64,000 nt of DNA. Origin: Uloborus plumipes. Taxonomy: Eukaryota; Arthropoda; Arachnida; Araneae; Uloboridae. The notes beneath the pieces are model-generated. The model did not search any database, had not been told where the DNA came from, and saw nothing but the letters and a program-made list of their open reading frames with translations. Below, in pieces: positions 51,736 to 61,197 of the stretch (its first letter is position 1; each line of letters starts with the position of its first letter). The stretch covers positions 1-64,000 of the forward strand of contig JAXGGA010005588.1 of the NCBI GenBank assembly GCA_038373865.1, in the 5' to 3' direction. A program made the translations under genes and the position numbers.

Positions 51736-54171
51736 TTATCGATTCTGCCGAAAAGATTTATTAAACAAATTAAGGTAGTAAAAGATAAACTCTGCAGGAT
51801 AGTTGTTTTGGTAATATAGACCAGCAATGAATTTGTAAACCTGTTTGTTAAAATGTTTCTTATCGTTACAGATCTTGAAAAATCTGCAGAGTTGGCCGAT
51901 TATGATATTTATAAAAATTTTTTTATTTAAATTACTAAACCAATGAGGCATGCACTTTGCATGAAAGTTGAAATGTTCTTTTTTATCGTAAAGATCTGTT
52001 GAAAGTTGAGAATCTCTAATTTTAAAGGAAATATCTAAAAAGTTCGCAGAATCAATTTCTTCATTGGCCTTGTTTAGTTGTAGTGTTTGTGGGTAAACAA
52101 GTTTAAATTCTTCTTCCATATTTTTATTAAAGACGAGGATATCGTCGATATACCTGAAAATGCTGATCCTTTTATTATATTTAACAGTATAGTTAAATTC
52201 ATAGTAAAAAAGATATAAGTTAGCAGCTGTGCTGGAGTAATTTGTACCCATGCCAATTCCATGTATTTGTTTAAAAGTGAAATTATTAAAAGTGACAAAA
52301 TTGTTGAAAATGCAATAATGGCAAAGACTGTCGAAAAAACTTCTATCGATACCAAGTTCCACTCCGATATAAAAAGAATCGTAAATTTTCATGAGAGTAA
52401 CGTATAAGTCTTCTAGTGGAATGTTGCAAAATAGATTCTCAAAATCAAAAGTATATATTGATGTGGGTGATGAATTCATTTTACTCTTGATTTCATAGCT
52501 ATTATCGATGCACCAGAAATAGCTCGAGAGCTTATATTTGTTTTTCAAAAAGGTGTAAATTTGCTTCAACATAGATTGAAGTTTGACGTTAATGCTTTTT
52601 CCGAAACTGTTTGTGGTTGAACAAATAAATCTAAATTTGATCGGGGATTTGTGAAACTTGGGAGTCATAAAGATAAATGGTGTAGACTGAAAATTTGAAA
52701 TTGAAAAATTAAATGCGAACCTCGATTTGCAAAGTTTTTTAAAAGCAATAAACTGCTTTAAGACGATTTCAGTGCTAAGGTTAGACTTACTATAATAAAA
52801 AGATGAATTAAGTTCTTGTAAGCTTGTACTTAAATAAAATTGTTTTCATATGATACCGTAGTTATTTGCTGCTTTATCAATGGGAACAAAAATGAAAAGA
52901 TCTTTTAATTTCTGTATATATTCAACATCATGTTTGTCAAGTTTTTGATACTGATATTCATTACTGTTTATTTTTGCAGTTAAGAAGGTTTTAAATTCAA
53001 TGATAACATTGTCCTTCCATTCTTGAAAGGCTTCAAACGGCGTTGAATTTGCGTAAGCAGTATTTTTTATGAAATTGTCCAAGTTCTGTATGAAAATCCT
53101 AACTACCTTATTAAAATTACATTTGGTGTTTAACCTGAATTTCGTTCCGAAATTCATGAGATTTTTAACGTTTGCATTTTTTATAATGTTTAAATTGCCA
53201 GTGATTACGTGTTTATGAACAGGATCAGAAAAACTATTAAAATCATTTTCCATACATTTACAAGGAATATTGCTTGGTGTGTTAGAAAAAGCTATCTCAC
53301 GGTAGTTAAAAATCCCTTTGCAGAAAGGTTTTGGATATTTAAAAGCTGCAATAATATTTTTATTCTGTACGGGAAAAAAGGTAGTTGAATTGTTTAGAAT
53401 TTTACTAAAAGGAATGCTTTCGAAACTTTTCTGTTGAAATAATATTGGAAAATAGATATTATTCCTTAATGGCAATTCAGCTTTAATACGATAATTAATG
53501 AGATCAAAAATTAAGTCCTTACATTGCTTATTTACAAACTTGTATTTCGAACAACTTGTTTTTAATTTCTTCAGAGTGGAAGTTTTTAATTTAAAAATAC
53601 TGTTTTTAATTTGACCGACGTTAAAATGGTTTATAAAATTGCTTTCTGTTTCTTTGCACCATTGCGTTAAATTGATGTTGTTTATGCGTTTGCTGTTTTT
53701 GTGAGAGCCTCTATGCCCCCTATTAATTACGGATTTGCTGTTGAAATTTCGAAGTAATTTGAAGACATTGATAATATCGTTTGTATTTAAAAAATTAAGA
53801 TTTGTATTAAGACCGTAAGGATATAAGGTTTTATGCTTAAAAATGAAATTATTTTCAGCTTTGAGTCGTTCGTCAGTGTCTTCTATTAAAGCTAGTATAT
53901 CAATTTTTATATTATCAAAGGAATGTAAACGAAAATGATTAATTTCAAATGATGGATGGACAGCTTTATTAATTTGAGAACGATGTAGGTTTATTCTTAG
54001 GTGTAGTTCATTGGAAGTTTGTCCGATGTAGCATTGCATACAGGTCAAACAAGTAATTTTGTATATGACATTGTTATGTTTGCAAAAAGGGATTTGGCCG
54101 TTCGGCGAGACATCGACAAAATCTCCACTAACTACACAAGTTTTACAATTTCTTTTTTTACACTTAGCCAT
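51736..54171 (-). CDS. Naiad endonuclease/reverse transcriptase, UGA-recoded (copy B)
   Basis: ATG is at 54169-54171, TGA (codon 442) at 52846-52848, TAA at 51736-51738. Domains are as in the copy at 56181-58616. One substitution was noticed: codon 447, five codons after the TGA, is TTA (Leu) in place of ATA (Ile). Both parts of the frame remain open. Confidence 0.85.
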
Positions 54172-54418
54172 GGGAAAAAATGTGTAATATTTTTTTGAAA
54201 AATTATTTTTGTAGGCTTTATGCCTAATATGCAAAAACGAAATTACACCAACGATGTAAACGCACGAAAGCGGGACGCCGAGAAGTCAATACAAGACATA
54301 AGCGCAAAATGCAGCATTTTTTGCATTGTATTATACATATGGGTGAAATGTGAAAATAAGATATTCTACATTCAATCAGCGCATAATTGCAGCTAGAGCA
54401 TTAAATGCATTCTAAATA

Positions 54419-54458
54419 TTTAGGTGTTTTTATATGAGGTCCGCCCTCGGATCCCAAG
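54419..54458 (-). mobile_element. inversion junction: 3'-end fragment of a minus copy plus filler
   Basis: 54419-54450 repeats the extreme 3' end of the unit in minus orientation (TTTAGGTG through CCGCCCTCGG), then stops abruptly. ATCCCAAG (54451-54458) matches neither side exactly and joins to plus-strand RT sequence. This is the centre of the inverted array. Confidence 0.75.
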
Positions 54459-55353
54459 ATTTATTTGTTCAACCACAAACAGTTTCGGAAAAAGCATTAA
54501 CGTCAAACTTCAATCTATGTTGAAGCAAATTTACACCTTTTTGAAAAACAAATATAAGCTCTCGAGCTATTTCTGGTGCATCGATAATAGCTATGAAATC
54601 AAGAGTAAAATGAATTCATCACCCACATCAATATATACTTTTGATTTTGAGAATCTATTTTGCAACATTCCACTAGAAGACTTATACGTTACTCTCATGA
54701 AAATTTACGATTCTTTTTATATCGGAGTGGAACTTGGTATCGATAGAAGTTTTTTCGACAGTCTTTGCCATTATTGCATTTTCAACAATTTTGTCACTTT
54801 TAATAATTTCACTTTTAAACAAATACATGGAATTGGCATGGGTACAAATTACTCCAGCACAGCTGCTAACTTATATCTTTTTTACTATGAATTTAACTAT
54901 ACTGTTAAATATAATAAAAGGATCAGCATTTTCAGGTATATCGACGATATCCTCGTCTTTAATAAAAATATGGAAGAAGAATTTAAACTTGTTTACCCAC
55001 AAACACTACAACTAAACAAGGCCAATGAAGAAATTGATTCTGCGAACTTTTTAGATATTTCCTTTAAAATTAGAGATTCTCAACTTTCAACAGATCTTTA
55101 CGATAAAAAAGAACATTTCAACTTTCATGCAAAGTGCATGCCTCATTGGTTTAGTAATTTAAATAAAAAAATTTTTATAAATATCATAATCGGCCAACTC
55201 TGCAGATTTTTCAAGATCTGTAACGATAAGAAACATTTTAACAAACAGGTTTACAAATTCATTGCTGGTCTATATTACCAAAACAACTATCCTGCAGAGT
55301 TTATCTTTTACTACCTTAATTTGTTTAATAAATCTTTTCGGCAGAATCGATAA
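54459..55353 (+). pseudogene. Naiad reverse transcriptase fragment (copy C)
   Basis: Coding starts at RFICSTTNSFGKS (about residue 514 of the full protein) and ends at the same TAA (55351-55353). It retains RT motifs A (TFDFENLF), B (HGIGMGTNYSS) and C (YIDD). It lacks the endonuclease, the CKC linker and the UGA codon. The upstream frame is junction sequence, so it is unlikely to make a functional protein. Confidence 0.88.
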
Positions 55354-55384
55354 TTTTTTCACCCAAACAACTACGTTTTGGCAA

Positions 55385-55467
55385 CGGTTTCCTTTCAACT
55401 CTGATGATATGCTGTACTTAAACCCGTTTTGAGGGAGGTGTTGCATGGAAGCGAGCTCTGCGAACCG
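55385..55467 (+). promoter_or_regulatory. SECIS-like hairpin, copy C
   Basis: Retained after the truncated coding region. Same sequence as 58648-58730. Confidence 0.65.
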
Positions 55468-56180
55468 CATCGACTTGGTACGGAAAAGGATTGAGCAAGA
55501 GGAATACGAATAATGGTGTTGCTTCTTTTTTCTAATACTGGGTAAGTGATCTGTCTTTCTTTTATTTGCAGGTCAGAGCGGGGGGGTTGGTTGTATTCAT
55601 GAGTTGGCAGTAGTATTTCACTTTTTCGTCCTTTTGGACCTCTCAAAACTTAAAATCCTTTCTTGTTATGCTAACTCGTGTGCAGCTGACCTCTTCAGAA
55701 ACCTGCAAATTATTATTTTCACCAACTGCTCCCGCTCTCCGTAGACGAAGCAGTAACTTACCCAGATATTTTTTGAAATTCTAGTTGTTTATGAAAAATT
55801 GTCGTATTGCATTTTGAATCTTTAACGTTTTTTCAAAACTTTTTCTAGACGTTTTTCAAATATTTTTTAATTGTTGTTATTTACACTGACTTCGTGCACG
55901 CCCGAGGGCGGACCTCATATAAAAACACCTAAATATTTAGAATGCATTTAATGCTCTAGCTGCAATTATGCGCTGATTGAATGTAGAATATCTTATTTTC
56001 ACATTTCACCCATATGTATAATACAATGCAAAAAATGCTGCATTTTGCGCTTATGTCTTGTATTGACTTCTCGGCGTCCCGCTTTCGTGCGTTTACATCG
56101 TTGGTGTAATTTCGTTTTTGCATATTAGGCATAAAGCCTACAAAAATAATTTTTCAAAAAAATATTACACATTTTTTCCC

Positions 56181-58616
56181 ATGGCTAAGTGTAAAAAAAG
56201 AAATTGTAAAACTTGTGTAGTTAGTGGAGATTTTGTCGATGTCTCGCCGAACGGCCAAATCCCTTTTTGCAAACATAACAATGTCATATACAAAATTACT
56301 TGTTTGACCTGTATGCAATGCTACATCGGACAAACTTCCAATGAACTACACCTAAGAATAAACCTACATCGTTCTCAAATTAATAAAGCTGTCCATCCAT
56401 CATTTGAAATTAATCATTTTCGTTTACATTCCTTTGATAATATAAAAATTGATATACTAGCTTTAATAGAAGACACTGACGAACGACTCAAAGCTGAAAA
56501 TAATTTCATTTTTAAGCATAAAACCTTATATCCTTACGGTCTTAATACAAATCTTAATTTTTTAAATACAAACGATATTATCAATGTCTTCAAATTACTT
56601 CGAAATTTCAACAGCAAATCCGTAATTAATAGGGGGCATAGAGGCTCTCACAAAAACAGCAAACGCATAAACAACATCAATTTAACGCAATGGTGCAAAG
56701 AAACAGAAAGCAATTTTATAAACCATTTTAACGTCGGTCAAATTAAAAACAGTATTTTTAAATTAAAAACTTCCACTCTGAAGAAATTAAAAACAAGTTG
56801 TTCGAAATACAAGTTTGTAAATAAGCAATGTAAGGACTTAATTTTTGATCTCATTAATTATCGTATTAAAGCTGAATTGCCATTAAGGAATAATATCTAT
56901 TTTCCAATATTATTTCAACAGAAAAGTTTCGAAAGCATTCCTTTTAGTAAAATTCTAAACAATTCAACTACCTTTTTTCCCGTACAGAATAAAAATATTA
57001 TTGCAGCTTTTAAATATCCAAAACCTTTCTGCAAAGGGATTTTTAACTACCGTGAGATAGCTTTTTCTAACACACCAAGCAATATTCCTTGTAAATGTAT
57101 GGAAAATGATTTTAATAGTTTTTCTGATCCTGTTCATAAACACGTAATCACTGGCAATTTAAACATTATAAAAAATGCAAACGTTAAAAATCTCATGAAT
57201 TTCGGAACGAAATTCAGGTTAAACACCAAATGTAATTTTAATAAGGTAGTTAGGATTTTCATACAGAACTTGGACAATTTCATAAAAAATACTGCTTACG
57301 CAAATTCAACGCCGTTTGAAGCCTTTCAAGAATGGAAGGACAATGTTATCATTGAATTTAAAACCTTCTTAACTGCAAAAATAAACAGTAATGAATATCA
57401 GTATCAAAAACTTGACAAACATGATGTTGAATATATACAGAAATTAAAAGATCTTTTCATTTTTGTTCCCATTGATAAAGCAGCAAATAACTACGGTATC
57501 ATATGAAAACAATTTTATATAAGTACAAGCTTACAAGAACTTAATTCATCTTTTTATTATAGTAAGTCTAACCTTAGCACTGAAATCGTCTTAAAGCAGT
57601 TTATTGCTTTTAAAAAACTTTGCAAATCGAGGTTCGCATTTAATTTTTCAATTTCAAATTTTCAGTCTACACCATTTATCTTTATGACTCCCAAGTTTCA
57701 CAAATCCCCGATCAAATTTAGATTTATTTGTTCAACCACAAACAGTTTCGGAAAAAGCATTAACGTCAAACTTCAATCTATGTTGAAGCAAATTTACACC
57801 TTTTTGAAAAACAAATATAAGCTCTCGAGCTATTTCTGGTGCATCGATAATAGCTATGAAATCAAGAGTAAAATGAATTCATCACCCACATCAATATATA
57901 CTTTTGATTTTGAGAATCTATTTTGCAACATTCCACTAGAAGACTTATACGTTACTCTCATGAAAATTTACGATTCTTTTTATATCGGAGTGGAACTTGG
58001 TATCGATAGAAGTTTTTTCGACAGTCTTTGCCATTATTGCATTTTCAACAATTTTGTCACTTTTAATAATTTCACTTTTAAACAAATACATGGAATTGGC
58101 ATGGGTACAAATTACTCCAGCACAGCTGCTAACTTATATCTTTTTTACTATGAATTTAACTATACTGTTAAATATAATAAAAGGATCAGCATTTTCAGGT
58201 ATATCGACGATATCCTCGTCTTTAATAAAAATATGGAAGAAGAATTTAAACTTGTTTACCCACAAACACTACAACTAAACAAGGCCAATGAAGAAATTGA
58301 TTCTGCGAACTTTTTAGATATTTCCTTTAAAATTAGAGATTCTCAACTTTCAACAGATCTTTACGATAAAAAAGAACATTTCAACTTTCATGCAAAGTGC
58401 ATGCCTCATTGGTTTAGTAATTTAAATAAAAAAATTTTTATAAATATCATAATCGGCCAACTCTGCAGATTTTTCAAGATCTGTAACGATAAGAAACATT
58501 TTAACAAACAGGTTTACAAATTCATTGCTGGTCTATATTACCAAAACAACTATCCTGCAGAGTTTATCTTTTACTACCTTAATTTGTTTAATAAATCTTT
58601 TCGGCAGAATCGATAA
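56181..58616 (+). CDS. Naiad endonuclease/reverse transcriptase selenoprotein (copy D)
   Basis: One 812-codon frame (811 residues), read through TGA at 57504-57506 (codon 442), to TAA 58614-58616. I chose ATG 56181; an upstream TTG at 56118 is in frame, but no earlier ATG follows the in-frame stops. In order: Cys cluster C4, C9, C12, C30; GIY-YIG endonuclease with VIY (35-37), YIG (48-50), R59 and H63; a basic linker; the CKC motif (304-306) followed by HKHVITGNLNII; VPIDKAANNYGII then UGA and KQFY; RT with motif A DFENLF (from D576), motif B HGIGMGT (638-644) and motif C YIDD (674-677). No domain follows the RT. This permuted order defines Naiad PLEs, and several spider and clam Naiads encode selenocysteine. 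The UGA sits where related proteins are expected to have Cys (II-C-KK-Y). The alternative is a true stop, giving two proteins. Confidence 0.85.
57504..57506 (+). other. in-frame UGA, probable selenocysteine codon 442
   Basis: The frames before (from 56181) and after (to 58616) are the same frame. The 59 codons between the TGA and the next ATG (57684) contain no other stop and encode plausible RT N-terminal sequence. Equivalent codons are at 49583-49585 (copy A) and 52846-52848 (copy B). Confidence 0.8.
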
Positions 58617-58647
58617 TTTTTTCACCCAAACAACTACGTTTTGGCAA

Positions 58648-58730
58648 CGGTTTCCTTTCAACTCTGATGATATGCTGTACTTAAACCCGTTTTGAGGGAG
58701 GTGTTGCATGGAAGCGAGCTCTGCGAACCG
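58648..58730 (+). promoter_or_regulatory. SECIS-like hairpin, copy D
   Basis: Lower helix CGGTT (58648-58652) pairs with AACCG (58726-58730). CTC (58662-58664) pairs with GAG (58716-58718). After a small internal loop comes the core ATGA (58667-58670) opposite GGAA (58710-58713), giving the tandem G.A/A.G pairs of the SECIS quartet. Helix II is TATGC-T-GTACTT against AGGTGT-T-GCATG-type pairing (58671-58682 with 58699-58710, one U.U mismatch and several G.U pairs). The 16-nt apical loop opens with AAA (58683-58685). ATGA-to-AA spacing is 12 nt, in the canonical range. It lies 32 nt after the stop codon, in the 3' UTR, as expected for a eukaryotic SECIS. Confidence 0.72.
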
Positions 58731-59274
58731 CATCGACTTGGTACGGAAAAGGATTGAGCAAGAGGAATACGAATAATGGTGTTGCTTCTTTTTTCTAATA
58801 CTGGGTAAGTGATCTGTCTTTCTTTTATTTGCAGGTCAGAGCGGGGGGGTTGGTTGTATTCATGAGTTGGCAGTAGTATTTCACTTTTTCGTCCTTTTGG
58901 ACCTCTCAAAACTTAAAATCCTTTCTTGTTATGCTAACTCGTGTGCAGCTGACCTCTTCAGAAACCTGCAAATTATTATTTTCACCAACTGCTCCCGCTC
59001 TCCGTAGACGAAGCAGTAACTTACCCAGATATTTTTTGAAATTCTAGTTGTTTATGAAAAATTGTCGTATTGCATTTTGAATCTTTAACGTTTTTTCAAA
59101 ACTTTTTCTAGACGTTTTTCAAATATTTTTTAATTGTTGTTATTTACACTGACTTCGTGCACGCCCGAGGGCGGACCTCATATAAAAACACCTAAATATT
59201 TAGAATGCATTTAATGCTCTAGCTGCAATTATGCGCTGATTGAATGTAGAATATCTTATTTTCACATTTCACCC

Positions 59275-59299
59275 ATATATATATATATATATATTTATT

Positions 59300-59342
<43 letters not shown>

Positions 59343-59347
59343 GCGTG
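59275..59347. repeat. (TA)n then (TG)n microsatellite, right flank of the array
   Basis: TA repeat (59275-59294), a short TTTATTTA spacer, then TG repeats to about 59347 with two GC interruptions. Confidence 0.95.
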
Positions 59348-59735
59348 TGTGGCGCTTGGTTCTAAAAAGGCCTAAGTCAAAAATGTTAGTTTCGAGAAAA
59401 AGGCGGTGAAAGATATTTGAGATTTTTTAGAATGCTATAACTTTCTTATATTAAGATTCCCATTATTATTTTTTGGTATTTGTTTATTGTTAGTGTAAAG
59501 AAACATTATTTTATCATATGAAATTTTTTATGTATTATATTATATAAATTATATATTATATATTAAAAATATATAATATATATAATAATTTATATAATAT
59601 ATAATATATATATTATTATATATTATATAGACATTGGCCTTTGTAGAATTAGAGTTTTATTAAATTGGAAACTTTTGATGTAAATAACACAGAATGTGAA
59701 AAAATTGACATTGGCCCTTTTAAAACCAAGCCACA
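59348..59735. mobile_element. MITE-like TIR element with AT-rich core
   Basis: The left end TGTGGCGCTTGGTTCTAAAA and complemented right end TGTGGCTTGGTTTTAAAAGG are imperfect inverted repeats, continuing to GGCC.AA.GTC. The core contains a long TATATTATA palindrome-rich block (about 59510-59630). It abuts the TG microsatellite. Non-coding. Confidence 0.6.
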
Positions 59736-61048
59736 GATATATTCCAAGAAAATGAAAGACATATTTCTCTTTTCGTAAATAGTTCTCTCACAAATAAATC
59801 CTGTTACTAAAGCCTAATATAATTTTGCGTATGAAGCAGCTTTGCATCGATTTATTATTTTGACAGAAACAATTTGCTTCAATCAAATTTTCTCATTAGA
59901 AAGAATTATCTCATCACCTATTAGTTTTTGCAGTGGTCCTTCATTTATCGAAGCTCTCAACCTTTTTTTTTAGCTCTTATGTCATAAAATTATTTTAAAA
60001 CTTTTAATCATAAATTATGGTAATTAATTTACCATATGTGCAATAGTGTTAAATTTTGCGAATGCTTTTAGAATACTAGGCAGGTTTGCGGAGCTAAAGT
60101 TTTTTCTTCCTTAAAAAAGGAAATTAAAACGGTCAATTTCTTTTAACTTTGTTACTTACTTAATTGTTTCTTTGAACTTTTTACGGAACTTTCAAAATAT
60201 AAAAATTTTAGACTTTGAGAAAAATTTTCTTGCTTAAAAGATACCACTTTTACTCTAGCTCTAAGTGATAATGTGAAATAAAAATTCCTTAGTACCCTGC
60301 TTGAAAATTGCAACAGATGTATACCAACGAACGAAAAAAAATTGTCCGCATATTCTTTTAAAAAACTAGAGAGCAAAATTTATGCTTAAAATTTAATCGA
60401 ACTAACTGACAAAAAAAAATCTCGGAAAATATTTTCCAACACTCTGTATTTTTAAGTGAGCTTAACATGCATATGTGTTATTTAAAATCACTTGGTTAAT
60501 TAGCTTATTTTTTTTAAGAAAAAACAATGTTGTCTGGCATTAAATATATAATCTTAAATAATGCTACATGATTTACATTATATGATTCCTAAAAATTAAT
60601 GATATCTTAAACATGAACTTCTGTAGAATTTCTGGGGAAACTTTTAGTTTCTTCTTTCGAAAAAGTTTGTCAAAATGGATGAATCAAGATTACCAGAGCT
60701 GAAATATTAGAAAACATTAAAAACAAAGAAGGAGACACTATTCCATTAAGGTCAAGTGAAGGGAAAGTATTCTCTTGTTTTCCTGAAATCTTATTTCCAT
60801 ATATATAACTTTTGCTGTTTGCGCAAGTTTAAAAAAGAAAAAATAATTCTTTCAAGCGCCTTGGGCACCTTGCTTCTTTCAAGATATGCAACATTTCCTT
60901 TCTTTATTGCCCCGAAGTCAATGGCCACCTACATTTTGCCTATTCTATTTTTATGATTTTTTTTCTATTCTAGACATTCTTTTGAATATTTCCATGTTTC
61001 TATGCAGTCTAATAAGAAATGATTCTGAAATTTATTTTTACATGAAAT
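59736..61048. other. non-coding, nothing recognised
   Basis: AT-rich sequence without a supported gene or element end. Confidence 0.45.
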
Positions 61049-61197
61049 CATATACAAAGCTTACTTAAAAGGATCTTCCTTTAATACATCAGAAAATTCA
61101 AAATTCAATACATCATTTTTCTCATATACAAAGCTTGCTTAAAAGGATCTTCCTTTAATACATTAGAAAATTCAAAACTCAACATATCATTTTTTCT
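61049..61197. repeat. 74-bp tandem duplication
   Basis: Two adjacent units start CATATACAAAGCTT and contain AAAAGGATCTTCCTTTAATA (61049-61122 and 61123-61197), with a few differences between them. Confidence 0.9.

Larger units (their letters stand above)
51156..54418 (-). mobile_element. Naiad-type Penelope-like element, copy B (full)
   Basis: Second full 3263-bp unit, in tandem with copy A and in the same orientation. The only difference noticed against A and D is one base near the UGA codon (TAAATAAAA in place of TATATAAAA on the plus strand, about 52832). Such identity means very recent insertion, gene conversion or assembly duplication. Confidence 0.92.
54459..55937 (+). mobile_element. 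Naiad-type element, copy C (5'-truncated)
   Basis: It starts inside the RT coding region and runs to the unit's 3' end, then passes directly into copy D. 5' truncation is expected of target-primed reverse transcription. Confidence 0.9.
55938..59277 (+). mobile_element. Naiad-type Penelope-like element, copy D (full, with terminal pLTR)
   Basis: A full unit on the plus strand in tandem with copy C (period 3263 bp). Beyond the unit end at about 59200 it continues for about 77 bp with sequence that in the tandem junctions starts the next copy (TTTAGAATGCATTTAATGC to CACCCATAT), then meets (TA)n. This partial repeat at the end fits a pseudo-LTR. Confidence 0.92.

Noticed and set aside
56064..56180. 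Second in-frame UGA upstream (56064) as another Sec codon
   Set aside because: No in-frame ATG lies before it after the TAA at 56019, so it is probably 5' UTR.
57997..58278. 93-codon frame inside the RT in another register
   Set aside because: A shadow of the RT reading frame.
58803..58836. GTAAGT followed by TTTATTTGCAG in the Naiad 3' UTR, like a miniature intron
   Set aside because: The span is only about 30 nt, too short for a normal spliceosomal intron, and it is outside the coding region.
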